A stretch of DNA of 64,000 nucleotides, taken from contig FOZF01000002.1 of the NCBI GenBank assembly GCA_900113425.1, forward strand, positions 761,027 through 825,026, written 5' to 3'. Source of the DNA: Stenotrophomonas maltophilia. Lineage in GTDB: Bacteria > Pseudomonadota > Gammaproteobacteria > Xanthomonadales > Xanthomonadaceae. Positions within the stretch are counted from its first letter, which is position 1. Each line of letters begins with the position of its first letter. The notes beneath the pieces were generated by a model. That model was given only the letters and a program-made list of their open reading frames with translations. It ran no database searches and had not been told where the DNA came from. Below, one piece after another: positions 1 through 8,273 of this stretch. Both the position numbers and the translations under genes were made by a program.

Positions 1-1195
1 TCATCTGCTTCGGGGTGAGGTTCTGTGCCTCGTCCAGGATCAGGTAGCGCGACAGGAAGGTGCGGCCGCGCATGAAGTTCATCGAGCGGATCTTGATGCG
101 GCTGGCCAGCAGATCGTTGGTTGCCTGGCGTCCCCAGGTGCCGCCTTCCTGGTTGTGCGTGAGCACTTCCAGGTTGTCGGTCAGCGCGCCCATCCACGGT
201 GTCATCTTCTCTTCCTCGGTGCCCGGCAGGAAGCCGATGTCCTCGCCGACGCTGACGGTGGCCCGGGTCATGATGATCTCGCGGTAGCGCTGCTGGTCCA
301 TCGTCTGCGCCAGCCCCGCGGCCAGTGCCAGCAGGGTCTTGCCGGTGCCGGCGGTGCCGAGCAGGGTGACGAAGTCGATCTCCGGGTCCATCAGCGCATT
401 GAGCGCGAAGTTCTGCTCGCGGTTGCGCGCGCTGATGCCCCACACGGCATGGCTGCCGTGGCGGAAATCATCAACCAGCGACAGCACCACCTTGCCATCG
501 CCGACCACGCGGCTGACGCGAAGCTCCACCTCGTCCTCGCCCGGCAGGTAGACGTACTGGTTCGGATACCACTCCTCGTCGTCCCTGGCCAGGATCTCGT
601 AATGGGTGCGGCCCTTGTCGCTCCAGCTGCGCAGGTCATCGCCATGGAGCTTCCAGAAATCCTCCGGCAGCTCGGTGGCGCCGGTGTAGAGCAGGCTGAA
701 ATCGTCCAGCGCGCGGTCGTTCTCGTAATCTTCCGAAACGATGCCGGCGATGGCCGCCTTGATCCGCAGGTTGATGTCCTTGGAGACGAACACCACCGGG
801 ATCTCCGGGGTCTGCTCCTTCAGCGCCAGGATGGCACCGAGGATGGCATTGTCCGGGATGACCTGGCCGAAGCTCTTGCCGGCATCGAAATGACTGGTCT
901 GGAACCGCAGCTTGCCGGCGCTGTGCTTGCCACGCAGCTGCAGGCCCTGTGGCCGTTGCAGCGGAATGCCGTCGGCCAGATTGTCCAGGCCGGAGGCCTG
1001 CACCAGCTCGTTGAGGAAGCGGCTCACCTGGCGGGCGTTGCGGCTCGCCTCGGACGTGCCCTTCTTGCCGTTGTCCAGCTCCTCGATCACCTGCATTGGC
1101 AGGTAGACGTCATGCTCCTCGAATTTGAACAGCGCGGTCGGATCGTGCATCAGCACGTTGGTATCCAGCACGTAGATGCGCTTGCCTCGGGTCAT
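1..1195 (-). CDS. phoH: PhoH-family ATPase with N-terminal PIN domain (C-terminus cut by window edge)
   Basis: Partial gene: 398 codons are visible from the ATG at 1195 and the frame is open to base 1. The N-terminus carries a PIN-type nuclease domain beginning VLDTNVLMHDP (about residues 9-19). A PhoH ATPase domain follows, with Walker A GTAGTGKT near residue 280 and Walker B YLILDEAQN near 384. This PIN-PhoH architecture (PhoH2/YlaK type) is generally thought to be RNA-related (helicase plus RNase); the exact substrate in this group is not settled. It lies downstream of bcp on the same strand after about 80 bp, so it may be read from the gcvR-bcp transcript. Family assignment is secure; function in detail is inferred. 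Confidence 0.93.
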   Translation of the reverse strand, partial: MTRGKRIYVLDTNVLMHDPTALFKFEEHDVYLPMQVIEELDNGKKGTSEASRNARQVSRFLNELVQASGLDNLADGIPLQRPQGLQLRGKHSAGKLRFQTSHFDAGKSFGQVIPDNAILGAILALKEQTPEIPVVFVSKDINLRIKAAIAGIVSEDYENDRALDDFSLLYTGATELPEDFWKLHGDDLRSWSDKGRTHYEILARDDEEWYPNQYVYLPGEDEVELRVSRVVGDGKVVLSLVDDFRHGSHAVWGISARNREQNFALNALMDPEIDFVTLLGTAGTGKTLLALAAGLAQTMDQQRYREIIMTRATVSVGEDIGFLPGTEEEKMTPWMGALTDNLEVLTHNQEGGTWGRQATNDLLASRIKIRSMNFMRGRTFLSRYLILDEAQNLTPKQM

Positions 1196-1276
1196 CGTCG
1201 ATTCCTGGTTACGGACAGGGAAAAACCACCACGACCTGCGGGGCAGGGTGATGGCGGACAAAGTGGGCGATGGGAA

Positions 1277-1756
1277 TCACTTGGATTGGGCGGCCTTCAG
1301 TTCGGCAAGCACGGCGTCGGCATGGCCGGCGACCTTGACCTTGCGCCAGGACTGCGCGATGCGGCTGTCGGGAGAAATCAGGAAGGTGCTGCGCTCGATG
1401 CCACGTACCTGCTTGCCGTACATGTTCTTCATCCGGATCACATCGAAGGCGTTGCACAGCGCTTCGTCGCCATCGCTGACCAGCGGGAACGCGAAGCCCT
1501 GTTTGGCACAGAAGTTGTCGTGTGATTTCACCGAGTCACGGGAGACGCCCAGTACGGTGGCGCCTGCCTTGCGGAACTCCGGCAGCAGCGCGTTGAAGTC
1601 GATGCCTTCGGTGGTGCACCCCGGGGTGCTGTCCTTGGGGTAGAAGTACAGCACCAGCCATTGGCCCGCGAGGTCGCCGAGGGTGGTGTGTTCGCCGCCT
1701 GACAGGGCCAGCGGGAGCGAGAGGGTGGTGCGGTCCAGGGTATCGCCGTTGTTCAT
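1277..1756 (-). CDS. bcp: Thiol peroxidase BCP / PrxQ (peroxiredoxin)
   Basis: A 159-residue peroxiredoxin that reduces hydrogen and organic peroxides in the cytosol using thioredoxin. The peroxidatic cysteine is C47 in PKDSTPGCTTE. The usual E. coli BCP resolving cysteine five residues later is missing (GIDF there). A cysteine at position 83 (NFCAK) takes its place, as in the Xylella PrxQ, where C47 and C83 form the disulfide. The gene follows gcvR on the minus strand. The gcvR-bcp pair divergent from dapA-bamC is the same order as in E. coli, which supports the assignment. Confidence 0.95.
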   Translation of the reverse strand: MNNGDTLDRTTLSLPLALSGGEHTTLGDLAGQWLVLYFYPKDSTPGCTTEGIDFNALLPEFRKAGATVLGVSRDSVKSHDNFCAKQGFAFPLVSDGDEALCNAFDVIRMKNMYGKQVRGIERSTFLISPDSRIAQSWRKVKVAGHADAVLAELKAAQSK

Positions 1757-1837
1757 GAGGTCCTTGGTTCCGGAGCCTGGGGTATTTCTACGACAGTTGC
1801 ATGAAACGCCGCGCGCCCGTGACGAACGCGCGAAAAA

Positions 1838-2398
1838 TCAGAACTTCATCGGATCCATGATCGCGTCCAGGTTCAGGTGGTCGCAGAATTCGAGGAAATC
1901 ATCGCGCAGGGCGGCGATGTGCATGTTGGCCGGCACGCCGATGGTGACCTGCGCGCTGAACATTTCCGCACCGGTCTGCATGGCGCGATAGCGCGTGCTC
2001 TGCAGGGTCTCGATGGTGATGCCCTGGCGGTCGAAGAAGTCGGCCAGCTGGAACAGGATGCCCGGCTTGTCAGCGGCGATCACTTCGACGATGTACGGCA
2101 GCAGATTGGACTGCGCCTGCTTGGCCTCCGTGCGGTACCAGACCAGTTTCAGGCCTTCCTCGCGCTCGAGCCGGGTCAGCATCGCTTCCAGCTTGGCGAC
2201 CGAGTCCCACGACCCGGTGGCCAGCGCGGTGACCGATACATCGCGGCCAACCGTGGCCAGGCGCGCGTCCACCAGATTGCAGCCGCTGTCGGCAATGCGT
2301 CGGGTGACGGACAGCAGTGGGGACTCCGGATGCGTCGTATAGGCGTTGATCAGGAGGTGGTTTTCGCTCGGCGCGGGGCGCGGGGTGGTGTCGGTCAA
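1838..2398 (-). CDS. gcvR: Glycine cleavage system regulator GcvR (two ACT domains)
   Basis: An ACT-domain protein of about 186 residues. The first ACT begins around NHLLINAYTTHPESPLLSVT and the second around YIVEVIAADKPGILFQLADFF, the double-ACT layout of GcvR. In E. coli GcvR antagonises GcvA to repress the glycine cleavage genes when glycine is low. The open frame extends to 2500, but the added N-terminal residues are not family-like. I choose the TTG at 2398, preceded by a GGA Shine-Dalgarno-like triplet, giving MTDTTPRPAPSENHLL. That start also leaves room for the divergent dapA promoter. Confidence 0.85.
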   Translation of the reverse strand: MTDTTPRPAPSENHLLINAYTTHPESPLLSVTRRIADSGCNLVDARLATVGRDVSVTALATGSWDSVAKLEAMLTRLEREEGLKLVWYRTEAKQAQSNLLPYIVEVIAADKPGILFQLADFFDRQGITIETLQSTRYRAMQTGAEMFSAQVTIGVPANMHIAALRDDFLEFCDHLNLDAIMDPMKF

Positions 2399-2470
2399 GG
2401 CGATTCCGGGTAATGCATGCGTGAGTCTGAATGCCCGCCAGAGGCGGGGATCCACCGGAGTGCAGCATAC

Positions 2471-2500
2471 TTGCCCGTGCTTTCGCGCCGCAAGTAACAT
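2471..2500 (+). promoter_or_regulatory. Candidate sigma-70 promoter of dapA
   Basis: TTGCCC at 2471-2476 and TAACAT at 2495-2500 are separated by 18 bases, placing a start near 2507. It sits in the gcvR-dapA divergent gap and directly precedes a hairpin. Confidence 0.4.
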
Positions 2501-2510
2501 TCAAGTCGCC

Positions 2511-2537
2511 CCCGCCCTTTCGTGGCGGGCGTTTTCC
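2511..2537 (+). terminator. Terminator-like hairpin in the dapA leader
   Basis: CCCGCC (2511-2516) pairs with GGCGGG (2524-2529) around a 7-base loop and is followed by a run containing TTTT. It lies between the candidate dapA promoter and the dapA start, so it could be an attenuator, a 5' stabilising stem or a fortuitous structure. Confidence 0.35.
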
Positions 2538-2562
2538 CTTCCCAGCCAAGAGCAGCACGTCC

Positions 2563-3456
2563 TTGTCCCTTTCCGGCCTCATCACCGCGCTGGCGACCCC
2601 GTTCCGGGCCGACGGTGCCCTCGATCCCGACGGTTGGCAGCGCCTGCTGCATCTGCAACTGGAAGGTGGCGTCCATGGTGTTGTCGTCGCCGGCTCGACC
2701 GGCGAAGCGGCGACGCTGTCCGATGCCGAGTACGACCAGCTGCTGGCCAGTGCGGTCGAACGCATCGGCGGACGCATCCCGGTCCTGGCCGGTACCGGCC
2801 TGTCCGGCACCGCCAAGACCATCGAACAGACCCGTCGCGCTGCCGCGCAGGGTGCCAGTCACGCTCTGGTGGTGACACCGCCTTACGTGCGTCCGACGCA
2901 GGCCGGGCTGATCGCGCACTACCGGGCTGTGGCCGACCACGGCGGGTTGCCCGTGGTGCTGTACAACGTGCCGGGGCGCACCGGATGCGACATGCTGCCG
3001 GAGACCGTGGCCGAGCTGGCGGATCATCCCAACATTGTCGGCATCAAGGAGGCCGTCGGCGACATCGGGCGCGTGAAGGCCCTGCTGGCGCTGCGCAGTT
3101 CCACGTTCGCCGTGCTCAGTGGCGACGACGGCACGGCTGCGCGCTCGATCCAGGCCGGTATCGACGGGCTGATCTCGGTCGGCTCCAACGCGCTGCCCGG
3201 TGCGTACCGCCGGATGTGCGAGCTGGCTGCCGCCCACGACCATGACGCCACCGGATCCTGGGACGCGCGCCTGCAGCCGTACCACGATTTCTGCGGCATC
3301 GAATCCAATCCGATCCCGGTCAAGGCGCTGCTGCGCCGTATCGGCATCGGCCACGACCTGCGCCTGCCGCTGCTGCCACTGTCGGCAGCGCATCATCCGG
3401 CAGCCGATCATCTGGCCGGCGACATCGCCGCGCTTGAAGCCCTTTCCAGCCACTGA
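2563..3456 (+). CDS. dapA: 4-hydroxy-tetrahydrodipicolinate synthase
   Basis: First committed enzyme of lysine and diaminopimelate synthesis, condensing pyruvate with aspartate semialdehyde in the cytosol. The sequence shows the DHDPS TIM barrel: [13 protein letters not shown] (phosphate/pyruvate loop), [11 protein letters not shown], the [10 protein letters not shown] segment with the catalytic tyrosine, and [11 protein letters not shown] with the Schiff-base lysine. About 297 residues, normal for the family. The frame is open from 2431, but the family N-terminus [13 protein letters not shown] points to the TTG at 2563. Followed after about 30 bp by the bamC-like lipoprotein gene, as in E. 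coli. Confidence 0.95.
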   Translation: MSLSGLITALATPFRADGALDPDGWQRLLHLQLEGGVHGVVVAGSTGEAATLSDAEYDQLLASAVERIGGRIPVLAGTGLSGTAKTIEQTRRAAAQGASHALVVTPPYVRPTQAGLIAHYRAVADHGGLPVVLYNVPGRTGCDMLPETVAELADHPNIVGIKEAVGDIGRVKALLALRSSTFAVLSGDDGTAARSIQAGIDGLISVGSNALPGAYRRMCELAAAHDHDATGSWDARLQPYHDFCGIESNPIPVKALLRRIGIGHDLRLPLLPLSAAHHPAADHLAGDIAALEALSSH

Positions 3457-3488
3457 CCTTCCGTCTTGGTCTGATCCAGGAGATCCAC

Positions 3489-4013
3489 ATGCGTCAATCC
3501 GTTTCCGCCGTCCGCCTACTGTCCTTCGCGCTCATCGCCCTCACCACGGTCGTGACCACCACCGGCTGCTTCAAGCGCGGCGCCAAGGGCGACTACGCCC
3601 TGGCCCCGGAGATGCGTCCGCTGGAAGTGCCGCCGGACCTGAACCTGCCGTCCGCGTCGGGCGAGAACCAGGTGCCGAGACTGGCCTCGACCACCGCCCC
3701 GGCTGCTGCTGCTGCGGCCGCCCCGGCTGCCCCGGCCGTGGGCAATACCGGATTCACCATTCCGGGCAGCAAGGACGAGGCGTTCGCCAAGGTCGGCACC
3801 GCGCTGGAAGGGGTGCAGGGCGTGACCATCGCCAGCCGTGCCCAGCTGCTGGGCTCCTACGACGTGGCCTATGGAGGCAGCAACTTCCTGGTGCGCGTGG
3901 TGGCCGTCGATGCCGGCGCCTATGTCTCTGCGGTCGATCCGCGTGGCCTGCCGGCGACCGCCGAGGCCCCGGTGAAGCTGATTGCCGCACTGAAGGCCGC
4001 GCTGGCGAAGTAA
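3489..4013 (+). CDS. bamC: Short BamC-like outer-membrane lipoprotein
   Basis: A 174-residue protein with a lipoprotein signal (TTVVTTTGC, cysteine about residue 27). It then has a disordered stretch holding PLEVPPDLNLP, the segment typical of BamC, which in E. coli lies along BamD. An alanine-rich linker follows (about residues 72-84), then one alpha/beta domain of about 80 residues (FTIPGSKDEAFAKVGTALEG onward). BamC of E. coli is about 340 residues with two such domains, so this copy keeps only one. Position directly after dapA matches E. coli dapA-bamC (nlpB). The assignment rests on that synteny and the PPDL segment; loss of one domain makes function less certain. Confidence 0.7.
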   Translation: MRQSVSAVRLLSFALIALTTVVTTTGCFKRGAKGDYALAPEMRPLEVPPDLNLPSASGENQVPRLASTTAPAAAAAAAPAAPAVGNTGFTIPGSKDEAFAKVGTALEGVQGVTIASRAQLLGSYDVAYGGSNFLVRVVAVDAGAYVSAVDPRGLPATAEAPVKLIAALKAALAK

Positions 4014-4084
4014 GCGGCCGCCGCTGCGGACCCGGGCCGCGCGCCCGGGTTCGGCCGGGCAGGGCCCGGCACTGCCGGAACAGG

Positions 4085-4110
4085 AAAAGGGCGCCTATGG
4101 CGCCCTTTTT
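4085..4110. terminator. Bidirectional rho-independent terminator between bamC and fdxA
   Basis: AAAAGGGCGCC, a 3-base loop and GGCGCCCTTTTT form a strong stem with A and T runs on either side. It can end transcripts from both converging genes. Confidence 0.85.
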
Positions 4111-4132
4111 CATGGCCGTGGGTGCTGGCGCC

Positions 4133-4456
4133 TCAGCGCTCGAGCAGCTTCAGTTTGTCCGGTTTGCCATCCCACTCACCGGCGTCCGCCGGCGGGTCCT
4201 TGCGCACGGTCAGTACCGGCCAGGCCTTGGCCAGTTCGGCATTGAGGGCGACGAAACCCTCCTGTCCGGCGGGGACGTCGTCCTCGGGGAAGATCGCGTT
4301 GACCGGGCATTCCGGCTCGCAGAGGGTGCAGTCGATGCACTCATCCGGGTCGATCACCAGGAAGTTCGGGCCTTCGTGGAAGCAATCCACGGGGCACACT
4401 TCCACGCAATCGGTGTGCTTGCACTTGATGCAGTTTTCGGTGACGACAAAGGGCAT
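4133..4456 (-). CDS. fdxA: 7Fe ferredoxin FdxA ([3Fe-4S][4Fe-4S])
   Basis: A 107-residue FdxA-type electron carrier. The N-terminal [17 protein letters not shown] and the [12 protein letters not shown] segment supply the cluster cysteines, and the C-terminal tail of about 45 residues is typical of Azotobacter-type 7Fe ferredoxins. The long minus-strand frame reaching 5746 is an artefact; the ATG at 4456 begins the canonical [20 protein letters not shown] box reads on the minus strand at 4491-4496, about 35 bases upstream of the ATG. The gene is divergent from the MFS transporter. Confidence 0.95.
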   Translation of the reverse strand: MPFVVTENCIKCKHTDCVEVCPVDCFHEGPNFLVIDPDECIDCTLCEPECPVNAIFPEDDVPAGQEGFVALNAELAKAWPVLTVRKDPPADAGEWDGKPDKLKLLER

Positions 4457-4648
4457 GGGCTTGGGGGTGGATCGATTCCTGAACCCGCCAATTCTAGAAC
4501 AGGTTGCCCCCCGGTGTCGGCGCGGGCCTGAAAAGGGGCATCTGCCGGGCTCGAGGGCACGGCCCATTGGCGATGGGGCGGCGCCTGTGCGAGGCTGCGC
4601 GCTGCTGGCTGCCGTGGCAGCCGGACTGTCCTCCCTTCTGGAATGCCC

Positions 4649-6070
4649 ATGTCCCCAGCTCAGCCTGCCGCCGCCGATGGCGGAGAGAACACCGCGTTCA
4701 TCGTCCTGATCAGCTGCGTGGCCACCTTGGGAGGCTTCCTGTTCGGATTCGACAGCGGCGTGATCAACGGCACGGTTGATGGCCTGCGGCAGGCCTTCAA
4801 TTCCAGCGAGGCGGCCTTGGGCTTCGAGGTTGCCTCGATGCTGCTGGGCTGCGCGATCGGCGCGTTTCTCGCCGGCTGGCTGGGCGACCGCCTGGGCCGA
4901 CGCGGCGTGCTGATCGTGGCGGCGGTGCTGTTCCTGCTGTCGGCGCTGGGTGCAGGCGCGGCGCACGCCTCCTGGCTGTTCGTGACCGCTCGCGTGCTGG
5001 GCGGTTTCGCCGTCGGTGCGGCCAGCGTGATGTCGCCGGCCTACATCGCCGAGGTCGCTTCCGCACGCTATCGAGGCCGCCTGGCGACGGTGCAGCAGAT
5101 GGCGATCATCTGCGGCCTGTTCGCCGCTTTCCTCAGCAACTACCTGCTGGCCCGTGCGGCAGGCACCTCCACCGAGCCGCTGTGGTTCGGGCAGGAGGCC
5201 TGGCGCTGGATGTTCTGGATGCAGGCGCTGCCGTCGGCGCTGTTCCTGTTGCTGCTGCTGGTGATTCCGGAAAGCCCGCGCTTCCTGGTGGTGAAGGGGC
5301 GCCAGGCGCAGGCCAGGGTGGTTCTGTCGCGGCTGTACGGCGACGCCGCGGCGGCCGCCAAACAGGCGGAGATCGAGGCCAGCCTGGACCAGGACCAGCA
5401 CAAGCCGCGCTTCGGCGACCTGCTGGACAAGGCCACCGGCAGGCTTCGGCCGATCATCTGGGTCGGCATCGGCCTGGCGATGTTCCAGCAGCTGGTCGGC
5501 ATCAATGTGGTGTTCTACTACGGCGCGGTCCTGTGGCAGGCCGTCGGCTTCTCGGAAAGCGATGCGCTGCTGATCAACGTTCTTTCCGGTGCGCTGAGCA
5601 TCGGCGCCTGCCTGTTGACGGTGATGCTGATCGATCGGATCGGGCGCAAGCCGCTGCTGTGGGTCGGTTCGGTCGGCATGTCGGTCGCCCTGGTGCTGAT
5701 GGTCGTGGCGTTCGCCAGCGGCAGCCTGGTCGAAGGGCGCCTGCACCTGTCCGATGGCATGGGCCGGCTGGCGCTTGTGGCGGCCAACGTCTACGTGGTG
5801 TTCTTCAACATGTCCTGGGGCCCGGTGATGTGGGTCATGCTGGGCGAGATGTTCCCGAACCAGATCCGCGGACCGGCGCTCGCGGTGGCCGGTGCGGCGC
5901 AGTGGACGTCCAACTTCGCCATCACCGTGACCTTCCCGCTGCTGCTGGCGGGTATCGGCCTGGCCGGTGCCTATGGCATCTACACGGTTGCGGCGATCCT
6001 CTCGATCTTCTTCGTCGTCCGCTACGTCCGCGAGACCAAGGGCAAGGAGCTGGAGCAGATGGAAGGCTGA
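4649..6070 (+). CDS. MFS sugar porter (sugar:H+ symporter family)
   Basis: About 473 residues with twelve predicted membrane segments, of the glucose/xylose/arabinose:H+ symporter family. Family signatures are visible: [14 protein letters not shown] in segment 1, GDRLGRRG in the 2-3 loop, [16 protein letters not shown] after segment 4, PESPRFL before the central loop, [12 protein letters not shown] in segment 7, DRIGRKPLL and the C-terminal [12 protein letters not shown]. The exact sugar cannot be read. The start could be the ATG at 4643 or 4649; the GGA at 4640-4642 fits 4649 better. It stands alone, divergent from fdxA and followed by a terminator. Confidence 0.9.
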   Translation: MSPAQPAAADGGENTAFIVLISCVATLGGFLFGFDSGVINGTVDGLRQAFNSSEAALGFEVASMLLGCAIGAFLAGWLGDRLGRRGVLIVAAVLFLLSALGAGAAHASWLFVTARVLGGFAVGAASVMSPAYIAEVASARYRGRLATVQQMAIICGLFAAFLSNYLLARAAGTSTEPLWFGQEAWRWMFWMQALPSALFLLLLLVIPESPRFLVVKGRQAQARVVLSRLYGDAAAAAKQAEIEASLDQDQHKPRFGDLLDKATGRLRPIIWVGIGLAMFQQLVGINVVFYYGAVLWQAVGFSESDALLINVLSGALSIGACLLTVMLIDRIGRKPLLWVGSVGMSVALVLMVVAFASGSLVEGRLHLSDGMGRLALVAANVYVVFFNMSWGPVMWVMLGEMFPNQIRGPALAVAGAAQWTSNFAITVTFPLLLAGIGLAGAYGIYTVAAILSIFFVVRYVRETKGKELEQMEG

Positions 6071-6198
6071 TGGCGCCGCCCTGGTTTCCAGCGCCTTCCT
6101 GTTCCGTGGCGGCGGCAGGCCTGCCGCTCCAAGACAGGCCGGGGCGGCTCGCCCCCGAGGCGACCCGCTCGACGCAACAGGCCGACCCCGGGAAACAG

Positions 6199-6224
6199 AA
6201 AAGCCCGCACGAGGCGGGCTTTTT
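6199..6224. terminator. Rho-independent terminator between MFS gene and tRNA-Glu
   Basis: AAAAGCCCGC, a 5-base loop and GCGGGCTTTTT. With A and T runs on both sides it can serve both the plus-strand transporter and the minus-strand tRNA. Confidence 0.85.
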
Positions 6225-6243
6225 CGGTTCCTGCTGTGGCGAC

Positions 6244-6318
6244 TGGCGCTCCCTAGGGGACTCGAACCCCTGTTTTAGCCTTGAGAGGGCCACGTCCTAA
6301 CCACTAGACGAAGGGAGC
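6244..6318 (-). tRNA. tRNA-Glu (anticodon CTC)
   Basis: A 75-base cloverleaf on the minus strand with encoded CCA. The acceptor stem GCTCCC pairs with GGGAGC, the T arm holds GGTTCGAGTCC and the D arm holds TCTAGTGGTTAGGA. The anticodon loop is CTCTCAA, closed by TGGCC/GGCTA, so the anticodon is CTC and it reads GAG. A matching promoter lies upstream at 6350-6378. Confidence 0.95.
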
Positions 6319-6349
6319 GTATATGTGTCGCTGCCGAGGCAGGAGCGCT

Positions 6350-6378
6350 AGTATATGCACCTCGATGCCATTGGGCAA
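6350..6378 (-). promoter_or_regulatory. Promoter of tRNA-Glu
   Basis: On the minus strand, TTGCCC (6373-6378) and TATACT (6350-6355) are spaced by 17 bases, giving a start near 6343 and a leader of about 25 bases. It overlaps the first codons of pcnB on the other strand. Confidence 0.65.
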
Positions 6379-7750
6379 TCCCGAAACTTCAACCGGAAGC
6401 GCCAACATCATTTCTCCTGCTCCATCACCGTTCAGCCTGCGCGTCATCCCGCGCGACCAGCACACCATTTCCCGCAAGGACATCAGCCCGAACGCCCTGC
6501 GCGTGCTTTATCGCCTGCGCGATGCCGGCTTCGGCGCCTACCTTGTCGGCGGCGCGGTGCGCGACCTGCTGGTCAATGGTCAACCCAAGGATTTCGACGT
6601 GGCCACCGATGCCACGCCCGAACAGGTCAAACAGCTGTTCCGCAACTGCCGCCTGATCGGCCGCCGATTCCGCCTCGCCCATGTGGTGTTCGGCCGCGAG
6701 ATCATCGAAGTCGCCACCTTCCGCGCCAACGTCGATGACGGCAGCGGCGACCGCGAAATGGAAAACGGCATGCTCGTGCGCGACAACGTGTACGGCAGCA
6801 TCGAAGACGACGCGGTGCGCCGCGACTTCACCTGCAATGCCCTGTACTACGCGATCGAGGATTTCTCGGTGCGCGACTACGTCGGAGGTTTCGAAGACGT
6901 CCAGGCGCGCCTGATGAAGCTGATCGGCGACCCCGAACAGCGCTATCGCGAGGACCCGGTGCGCATGCTGCGCGCGGTGCGCCTGGCGGCCAAGCTCGGC
7001 TTCCAGATCGAAGAGGGCACCGCCGCGCCGATCCCGCGCCTGGCAGGCCTGCTGAACGAAGCCGCGCCCGCGCGGCTGTTCGAGGAAGTGCTGAAGCTGT
7101 TCCTGTCCGGCCACGGCGTTGCCAGTTTCGAAGGCCTGGAGCGCTACGGCCTGCTCGATGTCCTGTTCCCTGAAAGTGGCAGGGCGCTGAAGGCGAACCG
7201 CACAGGTGCACTGCGCCGCATGCTGGTCGAGGGCCTGGCCAACACCGATGCACGCGTGGCCAACGATGAGCCTGTCTCGCCTGCGTTCCTGTTCGCGCTG
7301 CTGCTGTGGCCGGCGTTCTGCCGGGCGCAGGCCACCCTGCTCAAGCAGGGCGTGGCGCCGGAAGAAGCGCAGCGTCGTGCTGCCGACCGCGTGACGGTGC
7401 AGCAGCTGAGCACCATCGCGCTGCCGCGCCGTTTCTCGCTGCCGATGCAGGAGATCTGGCTGTTGCAGTCGCGTTTCGGCTCGCGCCAGCGCAAGCGCGT
7501 GTTCCGCACGCTCACCCACCCGCGTTTCCGTGCCGCGTTCGATTTCCTGACGCTGCGCCAGGTCGCGTCGGCCGAACACGAGGCAGATGTGGCGTTCTGG
7601 CGTGAGGCGCAGGTGCAACCGGGCCGCGAGCTGGAATCGGCGCTGGATGCGATGCATGCCGAACCGGGCGACGAGGAGGAGGGCGCGCCGCGCAAGCGCC
7701 GGCGCCGCCGTCGGCGCTCCGGTGCCACGGCCGGCAGCGCTGGCGAGTAA
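6365..7750 (+). CDS. pcnB: Poly(A) polymerase I
   Basis: Class II CCA-adding/poly(A) polymerase superfamily enzyme that adds 3' A-tails to RNAs and speeds their decay. The nucleotidyltransferase head shows YLVGGAVRDLLVNGQPKDFDVATDATP with the catalytic DFD, then RRFRLAHV and RRDFTCNALYY, followed by RYREDPVRMLRAVRLAAKLGF. The C-terminus is basic (KRRRRRRRR), as in PcnB and unlike CCA transferases. The frame opens at 6323; I take the ATG at 6365 (about 461 residues), but an internal or non-standard start is possible, since E. coli pcnB uses AUU. folK follows after 3 bases. Confidence 0.93.
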   Translation: MPLGNPETSTGSANIISPAPSPFSLRVIPRDQHTISRKDISPNALRVLYRLRDAGFGAYLVGGAVRDLLVNGQPKDFDVATDATPEQVKQLFRNCRLIGRRFRLAHVVFGREIIEVATFRANVDDGSGDREMENGMLVRDNVYGSIEDDAVRRDFTCNALYYAIEDFSVRDYVGGFEDVQARLMKLIGDPEQRYREDPVRMLRAVRLAAKLGFQIEEGTAAPIPRLAGLLNEAAPARLFEEVLKLFLSGHGVASFEGLERYGLLDVLFPESGRALKANRTGALRRMLVEGLANTDARVANDEPVSPAFLFALLLWPAFCRAQATLLKQGVAPEEAQRRAADRVTVQQLSTIALPRRFSLPMQEIWLLQSRFGSRQRKRVFRTLTHPRFRAAFDFLTLRQVASAEHEADVAFWREAQVQPGRELESALDAMHAEPGDEEEGAPRKRRRRRRRSGATAGSAGE

Positions 7751-7753
7751 GCC

Positions 7754-8239
7754 ATGACGCTGGCCTGGATCGGCCTGGGCGCCAATCTTGGCGACGCGGC
7801 CGCGACCGTCCGTGCGGCGATTGCCGCACTGGACGCGCTCCCTGGCACGCGGCGCTGCCAGGCGTCGCGCCTGTATGCCACGCCGGCCTGGGGCAACGAG
7901 GATCAGCCGCCGTTCGTCAACGCGGTGGCGTCGGTGGAAACGCGCCTGCCGGCTGCCGGATTGCTGCGGGCGATGCTGGAGCTGGAGCAGCATTTCGGTC
8001 GGGTGCGCGATCCGGCCGTGCACTGGGGACCGCGGGCGCTGGACCTCGACCTGCTGCTGTATGGCGCGCAGGTACTGGACGAACCCGGTCTGCAGGTGCC
8101 GCATCCCTACCTGCACGAGCGTGCCTTCGTGTTGGTGCCGCTGGCCGAAATCGCGCCGGATCTGGCCATTCCCGGCCATGGCCGCGTGCGGGATGCAGTG
8201 ATGCGGGTGGATGCCTGCGGGATTGCGCCGATAGGGTGA
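7754..8239 (+). CDS. folK: 6-hydroxymethyl-dihydropterin pyrophosphokinase
   Basis: Transfers pyrophosphate from ATP to 6-hydroxymethyl-dihydropterin in folate synthesis. 161 residues, normal length. Signatures: [10 protein letters not shown] at the N-terminus, [15 protein letters not shown], and the HPPK signature [14 protein letters not shown], ending with [20 protein letters not shown]. Starts 3 bases after pcnB stops, the same pcnB-folK pairing as in E. coli, and precedes panB, so folate and pantothenate synthesis share a cluster. Confidence 0.97.
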   Translation: MTLAWIGLGANLGDAAATVRAAIAALDALPGTRRCQASRLYATPAWGNEDQPPFVNAVASVETRLPAAGLLRAMLELEQHFGRVRDPAVHWGPRALDLDLLLYGAQVLDEPGLQVPHPYLHERAFVLVPLAEIAPDLAIPGHGRVRDAVMRVDACGIAPIG

Positions 8240-8273
8240 TAATGCCCGGGTTATCTCCCCCGGTTATCAGCAC

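Noticed and set aside
155-1525. Open frame of 456 codons on the plus strand
   Set aside because: Entirely antisense to phoH and bcp, whose domains are certain; low-complexity H/Q/A/R-rich product typical of GC-rich antisense frames.
4457-5746. N-terminal extension of the ferredoxin frame (537 codons in total)
   Set aside because: The extension lies opposite the MFS transporter and is His/Gln/Arg rich; the ferredoxin begins at 4456.
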